Shown piece after piece: positions 25,701-37,700 of a stretch of DNA of 64,000 bases. Position 1 is the first letter of the stretch. Every line of letters starts with the position of its first letter. The stretch is from contig OX381716.1 of assembly GCA_947462335.1 (NCBI GenBank), forward strand, positions 6,024,861 through 6,088,860, in the 5' to 3' direction. Source of the stretch: Harmothoe impar (Eukaryota > Annelida > Polychaeta > Phyllodocida > Polynoidae). Both the position numbers and the translations under genes were made by a program. Below the pieces are notes generated by a model. The model did no database searches, was not told the DNA's origin, and worked only from the letters and a program-made list of their open reading frames with translations.

Positions 25701-28700
25701 TTGCAGTGTGAACAGCTTGCTTTATATTCCCGCCCACAGTGTCCTCTGTAATATACTCGGTGCCCAAGTCAGAGCGTAAGTACGGCCCGCGTCACTCACC
25801 CCCCTCCTGATATACATATTGTCTACTTACATCTCTGCATATTGGATGTGGTATCAGGCCTAGAGCACCCCTGGGGTCTGGGCCTAGAAGCAGTCACCTA
25901 AGGGCCTTGGCAGAGGTAGCTTTGAATAAAGCCTTCTCAGCCACAGCCCTTATGGAATGTGGCCTCAGGAACCTTGGAATTGGGAGCCACTTGAAGCAAG
26001 GTCCTTAGAACAGGAACCTCCTGAGCCAAGGTCCTTGGTACTGGAGTCTCCTGAACCAGGGTCCTTGGGAACAGAACAGGAGCCTCCTGAACCAAGACCC
26101 TTGGAACTGGAGCCTCCCAAACCAAGGTTCCTTTTAACTAGCTACCACAGTTGAATAATCCGATGGTTACCAAAACAGACTTATGATAAATGCCCTAAAC
26201 CTCAGGGCCTTTCTGGTCCCACACTCTGCAGGGCTCAGGGGCCTGATACCATCCTACGTAGGTCAAGACTCCAGATACTGAACCTGACTCATCTCGTGAT
26301 GAAACAGACTAACTTGTTGTGCCGTGTCCGTCTCCCCGATATTGTAGTTCCCCGTCTTCTTGTCTTTTTACATCTTGACAAGTTTTTCGCTCTCCATGTC
26401 TTCAAAAGGATCTAGAAAAAATTAATGAATATATTTGTAGATTTTGGTACACAATTTTGGCAATAATATTTGAGAGAAATGTAAGATGAGTTTGATAGCC
26501 ATATGTATCAACTGAATTTGAGGGTTAAAGGGGGGTAGAGATGTTTGATATCATAGTTCATATAGGATACCGTACCCTAAATATATACCATGGCATGGTA
26601 CAATAATTTAACAAGTCCTAGATCTACAATACAGGAATTGCACCCGCATGATACGCATGACTAAATATAGTCTTTGACCAAGTCTTTGTCAGTTCTTTGA
26701 ATTGTTCCATCTTGATATCAAGTTGACCTCAGTACCTTCTCTCCTACTTCATCTGGATTTAGGCTGTGTTAAGCTGTTCTGGGGCACGGTGGCGGAATCT
26801 GTCAGCGCATGGATCCGATCTTTGCGCTGACGATTCACTTAACATTGTTTCACAACTAAACTGCACATGGTTTTGAATTAAGAAGGGATACACATTCTCT
26901 GAAAGATATGGGAAATATCAAATATTGGGGGAAATTGATTTTAGTAGTAACATGGAGACTTAATAGTAAGTGTAGTTTTAGGTACAGTTGACATTGTAAT
27001 GAGAGCAGATATCACCAATTATATGTTCTCTACTTGCAGGTTTCCATGACAACCTGAACCTGACCGTGAACACCGACATGACGACGATCGTCAAGGCCAT
27101 GGCACAGCCCGACTCAGGACTGGAGATCCGGGATCGCATGTGGTTGAAAATTACCATACCCAATGCCTTCATGGGTAAGCCTGCCTTGTGATGTACCTGA
27201 CTCAAAGCCTCCCTTGGTCTCTAGACTGCTCTCTAGAGGCCCCCGGGGAGACATGGGTCGAGGTGGCACAAAGTCGGCTTGCATCATGTGTGTATTGAGT
27301 GTGAGAACTTTCAATCAGTAGGCCTTTCATTCCCGCTCTATCCTCCACCACCTCGTGCCCTTCTCTCTGCTCTGTCTTTATGAGAAACTGCGTGTGTGTG
27401 TCCGTCCTGTGGTTCGCACCGCCTCTTTCTTACACCGGGTGGTGTATGTCGTGTCATGTCGTCACGGTGATCCAATGTGGCAAGTCTCTGGTTTGCGTTG
27501 TGTAAACGTCACGACCAGGTTCTCGCTGCTTTGGTGAAATGTGATGAATTAGAGTGATGTGACATACGCTACCCTCCTCCCAGGTTAAGTATGGTTTGTC
27601 TTTGTTTCTGTACTCTGTATGACTGTCACCAGCTGGCTTATAGAGACAGCTTCATGCAGGTCTGGCTGGTTGTATGGCCTGGTAGTAGGTTACCGAGGCA
27701 CATGCAAGATGCAGCATGAATGACTTGCTGAGGGCAGTACAACCAGTTCAGATCTCTCTGAGGAAGTTTCTGCAGTTATTTCCCATGTTAACAGAAGTAA
27801 AACCTGTAATGAAGGAAAAAGTTTGTTGATGCTATTTTGATTGTGGATAAATAGCACATGGGAGATAACAAGTGACTGTGTAAGTTCTGTGATGTACTAA
27901 ATGGTTGCCTCCCTGCGCTACCTTGGTATTCAGAAAGGAAACTGCCTTATGCTTAACATCTTACATGGCGATACACTGCACCAGTATGCTGTCTGTTCCA
28001 CTGTACCTAAACCTTGTAAAGTCTGACTGAAAGTATTCTTGTAATGGTTAACTGCTGTCTGGTGCCTGATTGTGTAACTTCTATTACAACTTCCATTCAG
28101 TTGTCTCACAACAAAAGTAGAGTTAGTGCAGTAAGTTTACATATGTTATAGTATGGCTACTAGCTATTTACATTGAAACACCTGCAAAACATCTAGAGGC
28201 CCACACCTCAGCTTAAGTTGGTTTCAAATCCTAACATTTTGAGTCTGGAAACATGAACTTCCTCCTCACCTATCTTCTACCAAGAATGTTGGGCTGCCAG
28301 GCTATTGCCCTCTGGTTATTGCCAGGGCTGCCAATAGCCCTTCTGGTTATTGCCCCAAATAGGAACAGTTGGGTTTGATGAAGAAGTGCAGGTTATTAGG
28401 GGATATTGAGATTGTTGTAGAGTGTGTGTAAAGTTTGAGGTAGCAGTAACCAGTGTGGGGGGTGTCTTGTTGGCTGGGTGTCTGTGGTTAACCCATGTTT
28501 GCCCTCCTGTGTAGGTTCTGACCTGGTGGACTGGCTGCACACCCACGTGGAGGGGTTCGCTGACCGCCGGGACGCTCGCAAGTACGCCTGTAACCTGCTC
28601 AAGGCCGGCTACATCCGCCACACCGTCAACAAACTCACCTTCTCAGAACAGTGCTACTACGTCTTTGGGGACCTCTGTGGAGGTGAGTGTTTCATCCATT

Positions 28701-31700
28701 TCATATTCTCCTATCTAAATGGGAAACTTTGACCTAGCATGGGTGCAATTAAGTAAAGCAACATTTCTATATACCGGTTGTAAACATGAAGTAAGCATCC
28801 GGTTGTATTAGTTGCAAAGGCCCAACTATGCTGTCATGAAACAAAAAAACATTATTTGGGAAGCTTAAATTGTTTGCCTGAATATTTATGATGTGTTTTA
28901 TCAGAATTGCCAAAAGGCTTCGATAGTCAATAAGACATACATGAGTGGTTCCTAAGTTGAGCCTAGTATCCCTTCCATTCAAGGCCCAAATATCACTAAT
29001 ATTGCTTCCAGCCTCTGTCCGCCTACGTTTGCTTTTCCATAAACATATATATTTAACAAATTTGTGTTTAATACTGGCCGCTTCAAGCTTATACATGACA
29101 GATTTTGTATTTCTCTGACATTTAAGGCCTGTCATTTTGTTAAAGTTGATTGATTTTTAAATTTGTCCTAAAATGTGAAATTGATGCCCTAGTGTACTAA
29201 GGTGCTGACTCTAGTTTGTGTGTCTCCCACTAGGCCTACCTTGGTGTACGTACTGCCCCCTATTATATACTGTACACAGTCATGTCAATCCTACCTGGTA
29301 TTTTCTTGTCGCGATTGATTCTTATTGGCTGAAAAATCAAATCAATGCTTGACTCTTGTGTAGACTTGGTTGACATTGACCACCAACAACAAACAAAATC
29401 AACAACAAAGACTTGCTGTACTAAACCCTGAACAACCTTGTCTCTTGATGGAAGCAACCTTCTGGCAACTCGCGACTAGCACAGCCCTCAAGTCTTCACA
29501 TTCTTCAGGAGACTAGCACCTTTAGACATCATCTACCTCTCAACACTAGACATGCTAGCCTCCCCAGAACCAATAGAGGCTCTCATGGTCGGTTTCTGAA
29601 AGGCTGGAGTATTGAAGACACCCAAATTATGCTTCCTACACCAGAAAGAGACAAAGCAAGCCAAAGCGCGTTCGACGTAATATGGGCCTAGTGAGCTTAT
29701 GAAATGAACAATGGATTTGGTTGTTCATAGACCTTTCAATGGTCTCCCAAAATTGTGGATATTTTAGGTGCTTTTTACACAGACAAAGGGACCTGAGTAC
29801 CCTCTTACATATTTAGAAGAACTTGAGAGCTCTGCTGCTGCTTGCTAATACAATAATACATGAAACCGTTTCCTTGACGACTCTGCCTACTTTGCCTTTC
29901 TTTCTAGTGCCGGGGATGGACTTCGACGTCAGCATGTTCAGTTCCGCGCCCTTAATGCCCAACATGGTCACCAGTCAGTATCCATGGCAACCAACGTCAT
30001 CTTGTTGACGACGTTGTAGCTTTGTTTTTTCTGTCTTTTTAGCATCTGCCTCTTTCCTATAACTTGGCTATATAATCTGAGCTGCGCCTTAGGTGTCTGT
30101 GACGCTTCTTCCCACTCCCATCTCTCTCATATTAATATCTAAGACAGTCTAAACACATACTGATACAGTCAAAAGAGATAAAATGAAAGAAAGGGAATCA
30201 AAATCAAATGGTAAAACTGAGAGTTCAACAAATAATTCCATTTTTAGCTTGGGAGATTGGTTACATTTTTGTTCCTCCTTTCTACCAAATAAATTAGGAA
30301 ACATAGTTTAAATTAAGATAACATCCTTCAGTTATAAAGAATAATGTATTAAACACTCAGGAATAGGAAGTAAAAGTCCTATAATGTAAATATCAACTTG
30401 AACCCTCCCTTGGTTAGTGTCCCTTTGAATCAGTAGCTAGTTTCCCCCATCCGAGTTAATGTGAACCGGAGAATGTTTCAAAACAATGCATCTTCACCTT
30501 AAGCATAGCATTTTAAATATCACAACGCTGCATTACTGCATGTCAATCCATATCTGTATATATATTTAATTTTATGATTTGCATTACTTTTACATCCACT
30601 TTTTATCTGCACCATTTCCACATCAATACAACTCCCCTTGCATAGTTTTGAAGTAACTTCATTTTATAAGTCAGTATAAACCACACCAATCTCAAAGTAA
30701 ACCAAGTACTTACTTAAATATACCTAAATGAATTCAGCTCATGCCTCCTACCTATTCCTTCTCCATGTGACTTGTGTATCAAAGACCACCAACATATAAG
30801 CCTGCAGCCAGTCTCCACCTGCGGTGGTTGTCAGGCCTATTGAGTGTATGAGGAATGTACCACCCCTGCTTTACCCGTAGTCTGCCGGCCAGTCCCCCCG
30901 CGTGTTGAACAGTCCCTGATGTATCTCTGTGTTACAGACATGTCGTCGTTGACGTTGGAGGACATTGACTCTGTGTCTGAGGTGGAGCGGGACACGCTGG
31001 GACCGCTGCCCATCCCTGCCTGGAGCACCACACAGTACAACCCCTACGGACCCACCTACGTGCCGCCCCCACCACAGGTAGGCCACAGCACAACCCCCAC
31101 CCACATCATGCCCCACCACCACTGGCAGCATACTTCAAACCATGTCTCTTTGTAGTAGTTACACATATGGCTCTACCTTAAGGACTTTGCTAATTAACTC
31201 ACCTTAGTTAAATCTATGCTAACTAAGACTCCTTGTATGAGTGTACTCACACAGTGAGTCTTACATAGGCAAAGAAAGGCCCCCTCCCCTTTATTGTTTA
31301 TACTTATGGAGTTTATAACCATATTGATATGTTTCTTAACAGTATTTTCCCTCTTAAAGTAGTCTCATGTGAGCTCTGTTTGACAACATGACCTTGTTTG
31401 TTTGTAGGGTTACGTGCCCCCTAAGCCCTACGGCTACACCAATGACACAGCGTCCTATGTCAGTATGCCGGGTGGTGGAGGGAATGGTAGCGCAGGCAGC
31501 GCCCACTCAGGGTCAGGTGAGTCGCAGACACGTACGTACAACTTTTGTGGCCTTACTCTAGTCGACACCCATCACAAACCTCACTCACAGTGTACCACCT
31601 CTCCCCCGCCCCCCGCCGCTTAACCTACATCAACAGCTGTAAAACATACCACAGGGCTGTGAAGTGGTCTATACCTGTTCATCCACTGTCCAGGTCTGGG

Positions 31701-34700
31701 ACAAGTTCTGATTCCAACCCAAATCAGTGGAGAACATTAGTGGAAACAAATATGTTTCATATATTAGGGGGTGGGTGTATCTTGGTTTGGTCTTATAATG
31801 CCTAAACTGGAATCTGTAACAACATTCAAATGTACATTTTGAATGTTCTTAGTAATCAAAATATGGAAAAGAATGGTTAGGGACTAAAATGTAATGGCTC
31901 AAATATGATTGCAGTTTAAAGCCTACACTTCAATATTTCATGAAGCAAACCAATTTATTCACAGCCCTGGTAAAGTAGCACTCACACACAAGGGCCCTCC
32001 TTCCCGGAGGTGCTAAGGTGGTAAATAAAACTGTGGTCCCCATCCGGCTTAACGCCCTTGTATGTAGGAATTTGGGTAATAGAGTAAGTAGAACGATTAA
32101 GGTCAGTTTACGTTTACAATAGTTGGGGAGGTTAGTGGAGCATTAGGCATAACCGTAAAGCTAAATAACTCTTTAAGGCTTACATATTGGGGCAAAAACA
32201 GCCGACACTGAGATGGCATTTTAGGCATTTGATCTTTATTCATTGCATTATACTGCATCCATTCAAATGTATCTAAAATACAAGAATTGGACAATGTTCT
32301 TTGTTTAAAGACTTGGTAGGATAATGCAAAGATAATGATAGCAGTAAAGTATATGTTACTTATAGCGCTAAGGTAACATGTTGAGGAAAAATATGTTAAC
32401 TCACTGTGACTGGGGCTTGTAGTCGTGTCTTTTAAGTTCTTTTATTTCATAGTGTTGAACGGCATCACAAGAAATTCAAAATTATGCATATCAGCATTTG
32501 TCTGAAGTACACACTTGCAAAAGCACCTTTTAAAGAAACGATTGATGCTACATTAAGACACAATTTCTTGCCATGACACGTTTTTACAAAACAAAGATTT
32601 TCTTGAGATGCCTGTTATTTCATTTCCTGTATTCAAGTTTTGTTTCAAAATATCATGATGGCTGTGGGCCAATGTGTAGATAAAGTCTAGATAATTTGTA
32701 AACTGTATGTTAATGTGACAGCTTTAATGTTAGTAATGGATTCCTGCATATAGCTGGACTGTGTACTGAGAGTAGAAGTAGTAGAACATGGACCTGTAAA
32801 TTGGCTTCTAATACTACTTAATAAGTGTGTATCTCTAACTGACTTAACCTGTTTGATATAATATTTATAAATGTCTAAAATATAATGTTCATAACCGTAG
32901 CACAAAGTGCATTAAGACTGTTAGGGATATGGTATTCATACAATTGACATTACAAGTCCTCAGTTCGGATTGGTTCCAATTCGGGTTGTTTTATTTCTTT
33001 CGCAGTCGCCTTTTACCTTTATGACAGCAGAAGATTTTCATGTTCCAAATAATACTTTACATTGCTGTCTGGCAGTCACTATCTATATTAGGCTTTGTGG
33101 CCTATGTGTCGGCTGCCCACAGCCTATACGGTGCTCCCGCTAAGTTTGTGCAAGGTCGGCAACAATGTCATCACCTATTTGTGTTACCATGGAGACTAAC
33201 CCAGCCCCACCCTGACCCTAGAGTTCTGTGATATTTTTTGTTTCTGTGGCATGTGACACTTTAACAGCAGCCTTTATGTTTGTAAATCACACATCAACAA
33301 TAACCATCGAACGATGCATGCACCAAAGTAGACTACAGTAGTACGTCGCCGAGACAGGCAAGCCTTGCATGAATGATAAGTTATGTTTGTTTGCTTTTCA
33401 TCACTAATTGGTTTGATTTTAAACTATGCCAATTTTCTCCTTGTTTTTGCTGGTTTTATATCTGAGAAACTCCCGATACCGACGTAGGTATTATAGAATA
33501 ACCATAGAAAGTTGGTTGAGGTAACTGTGGCTGTTTGCTGGGGTGGTGGGTACACAGGGTCTGCAGCAGTCCCAGTGTCTACCCTGTGGTACCAGGCCCT
33601 GGGGCTCTCTACATTCTCTACTTTGGAACAGGGTCCACCTGAACTCAATTACTACACTCCAAAGGCTGGTTTCCATGGGCCCTGAAACAACTAACTGAAA
33701 AACAGACCTGGAAAGGAACTTGTTCCTGATCTTATTCAACCTGTCTGGCCCAGAATGTTTGATTGTATGTGGCCTTTGGAGCTGGCAGTTCCAGCCACAG
33801 ACAGGGAGCCCTGTTCCAGAATCTCCATTCCTGTAGGGGTCCATTTACTGCAGGGCCTAGTACCTAATGCCACCCCAAGAGACACCCAGGTAGCCCAGAC
33901 CACCAAGTCCCCTGTTTGACTACTCATTGATTATTCACCTGTGTTCTTTTCCCTTTTGTCTTTGTAGCAAAGCGAGAAAAGTCTTGTGCTTGTTTAGTTA
34001 GCCACACCTATAAACAGATCCGCAAGTTGTGGGAAATTAAAGACAAAGAAACGCTTGCAGCAAACGGATATCACGGGTATCAGCACGCGATGCAGGGGTT
34101 TGACGATAGGAGTACAAGTAGTAGCACGGGTTGGTAGATTTCCTGCCGCTCTCATTGGCTAAAAACATGACTTTTTGTTAACAATCCTCTTTGTGATTGG
34201 TTGATCGACCACCAGGTGTCCTGTGATTGGTCGGTTGTGCTGGTGATAGTGAAAGATAGATGTAGCATCAAACTTATTTTTATCAGATACAAAATCTTAT
34301 TTTTATTCATTATTTTTCATAATGACTTTGTTCCGGCATTGTTGTCACTGGATGTTGTTGCAGTGCTCTCTCCCTGCCTTGTCCTTTTGATGTTGTGAAT
34401 ACTGGATAGGCATGCTTTAAATCAATCATTGTCACCATGACATGAAGAAAGAATGGTACCAGGCCTAAGACCCTCTCTTATAGGTCCTCATGAGATTTTA
34501 AAACACTTTGAACAAGGTCCTTGAAATTTAACTATAAATGTCTGCTTTGTTGCAAATCAGGCATGTCTTTAGAACTGCCACCAGGCATTGAATATATACT
34601 GGAGGTGAGGGCCATAGTTTCCATCTGGTTCAAGGTTCTTGTTTCCAAGAGCCTTGGTGTTCATGAGGCATTGTCACCAAAAACCTGAGTCAGGAGGCCT

Positions 34701-37700
34701 TGTTTCTCAGGACCCCAGTTTAGGGGGTCCTGTTTCCCAGCACCCTTATTCAGAAGGCTTTGGGCTCTTCTAGTACAAGAAGCAGACCCTCGTTCATGCT
34801 GCACAGTATGACTGTTAAAGCTTGTATTCTTAAGATAAGGCCTTCTGCATGTAAATCCAAGTTCCTGACTGAAAGAAACCACCTGCATATTTCTACACCA
34901 ATTTATTTTTCCATAACTGATTATGGCACGCTGTTTGTTTCATGTTTTATCTAAACATTTATTATAATGTTGTTTCCTTCAATATCTCTCTTGAGAAGTC
35001 TGAAGTAACCAACTGTTCATTTAGTGTCTATGAATATACCGAATTATGAAATTAAGTTACATAATCAATTTAAAGAGTTGCCCTAGAGAACAAAAATAAT
35101 ATCATTTATTTGTGATTTTAGAGCACACTTACCAATTGTTTATTCTCTGAACATCCAAACAGTTCTGCCAAAATGAAAGACAATAGCTTCTCATACCAAT
35201 GATTAAACATTCTCGAATGCTGTAAGAATTGGTTGGATGAGTTATACAGAGTTTGTGTTAAACAAGTAATTAGTTGAGTGGTGTGTGTGGGTTTATAGAT
35301 GGAAGTAGAAATGCATGTTAGCCATTCTGTTTTCAAGGCACAATCAGACTAGGCTATAATCCAGGGGAATGAGGGCCCGAGATGTTCTATGCTAGATGGT
35401 GCTTAAGGCGATCCACGTTTACACGATCCCAGTTTTCAGCTATGCGTTTCTACCTGTGGAACACATGTATAAAAACTGTTGTCGCGTTTACCTGGAGCCC
35501 CATCTAGGCCTTTATTACAACCCTTAAATACATGTGGCAAAAACACGACCGTCTGACTGGGCCTTGAGCTTCAATATGTGCATGACTCTCCCTGGGTCTC
35601 TAGAATCTGGTCTCCTCTCACTGATCTCCCAGTTTTCAGTAAGGACCCTGGTTGTCAAGGCTAAGTTGCAATGGATGTAAAAATTAAAAAGTAATCAGAA
35701 AACTACAGCATGTCGTGAAGGTTCCGTAATACAACTTGATGGTCATCCCCCATCTTTACATCCACTGTGATTGAGCCTGTAGACACCAACTATTAGTTCT
35801 GTAGACTGCATGCCTTGACTAGTAATGCTGGAACAAATGACATTTGCTAAATTTGTATTTCTGTCGCCATGATGCCTGATCTCAACCTGATAACCCCTTG
35901 TCCCCCTGTATAGCTTGTTGGTACGCTGCCCATGTGACATGTCCATACGCCCCCTTGTCTTTACGTAGCGGTGCCCACGTCAATGTGAGTTCAAAAGTGT
36001 GTCGTGTCCTCGGGTGGTCATGCTTTAAATATGATATATTTACATTTTCTTCAAAGTATTTTTTCTGGTCAATTCAAATTTTGTACACAATACTGGTGTC
36101 CCTTTTTCAGACTGTTGTGATCTGTGAAGGTAAATACAGACTTAACCATAGTTACCATATACTTCAACTTGGCTGTCTGGTTGCACACAACACCTGATAT
36201 CATATCTTATGCCTCCGACACAGCTGGATCATTTCTCATCTCTCCCTAACTGGCATACATTACCTTACAAATGCAATTCTTTCAGCATCAGAATTTTCTT
36301 TTCCTTAATTAAAGGAATAAATGTAAACTGAAAATTCAAATCAAAGGCCAGTTAGGGCAGGATTATTCACTTTGAATAAACAAGCTCACTACAAAATGTC
36401 ACAACTACCACCATCACAGGCCAGGCTGGCCTCCTCCTGTTCACTTCCTGGTGAGGCACTGCTGGTATACAAGAACTTGGGGAATGCACCATTGAAACTA
36501 TTGTAATACACACCCGTCCACAGTTGAAGGTTGTTCGCTGAGTCTTCCCAAAATGCCAGTAGTGAATTGTTAGTAAGTAACAGAGCGGGCCAGCATACCA
36601 CCACTACTACCGCCCATGTCACACCTCTCTGTACCAACCCGCTACACCCAAACCACAGCGACAAGGGGATATCTGTGAATTCACTAATACTGACCTTATC
36701 AGACTATAGGGGTAACAGGTAAAGCACACCTTACTGTGTGTGAGCCAATCAGGAAAGCTTCTTACATTCCCATCCTGCACACTACACTGGTGGATTGACC
36801 AATCATAAAGTCTCTAACTTCTACCAACTCTGTCATGTTTTCAAGGAATTCTCATCAAAGGATAAAGAAAAAGCTTGGAAGTTTTGTATTTCAGTTTTAG
36901 AAATCATCTGAGTTCCAAATTGGTTATGCAGCAACTTTTTAAATTGTTTTGTTAGCAAGTGTTTTTAGTATGTTTTGGATGTGTACAAATTTCCAAGCTT
37001 TCTAACTAACAAATGTTACATGCATAGGGTACAAAACTGTGCTGTAAATATCAGCATGGGAAAAGAAAGGGGATAAGATAATATGTTATATGTATCGCAG
37101 GATACTAAGTTATAGAGGAATTCTTTTGTGGAGTGGGGCTAATTATTAACAGGTATTTATGGATTTTATTTTCCTGTCCATGCAAGCTGCAAACATTCTG
37201 AATTATTTCTATAATAGAATGTAACAAATATACCCAAATAGTATACAGACAGATAAAAATGTTTGAAGAAAGAAACATCTACTCAGAGTGACAACCTTGT
37301 TGTTTAATGCCTGTAATATGGGAGCGCGATAACAAAACACATTTAGCAGTTTTAGCAGGTGGCTCCCTCAGTAGGGAGGCGGAAGCACCCACCACGCCAT
37401 CAGACAAAGCGGAATAAAGTAGGAGAGATTTCCCTGTGCATGTTCTAATGTGCTACGCGTACAGCCTCTTTAGCATGCAGGACATGGAAGGAGCGCTGTC
37501 CCTCTTTATGCTGCACCAAGACACATACACACACTCAGACACACACAGGCTAAGCACAGTTACTATGATGCACATTGATCACTGGTAGGTTCTTTTCTAG
37601 AAATAAACCAACTATGACCATAAGATAGTAAAGCATTTTGAAAAATGCCAACTAATTTGAAGGTAAGTTGTGTTGATTGCCAATGGCAGACAAAAGGAAA

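Noticed and set aside
28767..29135. 122-aa minus-strand frame
   Set aside because: It has no motif, splice context or homology, and lies in AT-rich intron DNA.
36560..36720. Pro/Thr-rich exon
   Set aside because: Two frames look coding but acceptors are poor, so no reading could be preferred; mentioned only in the intron entry.
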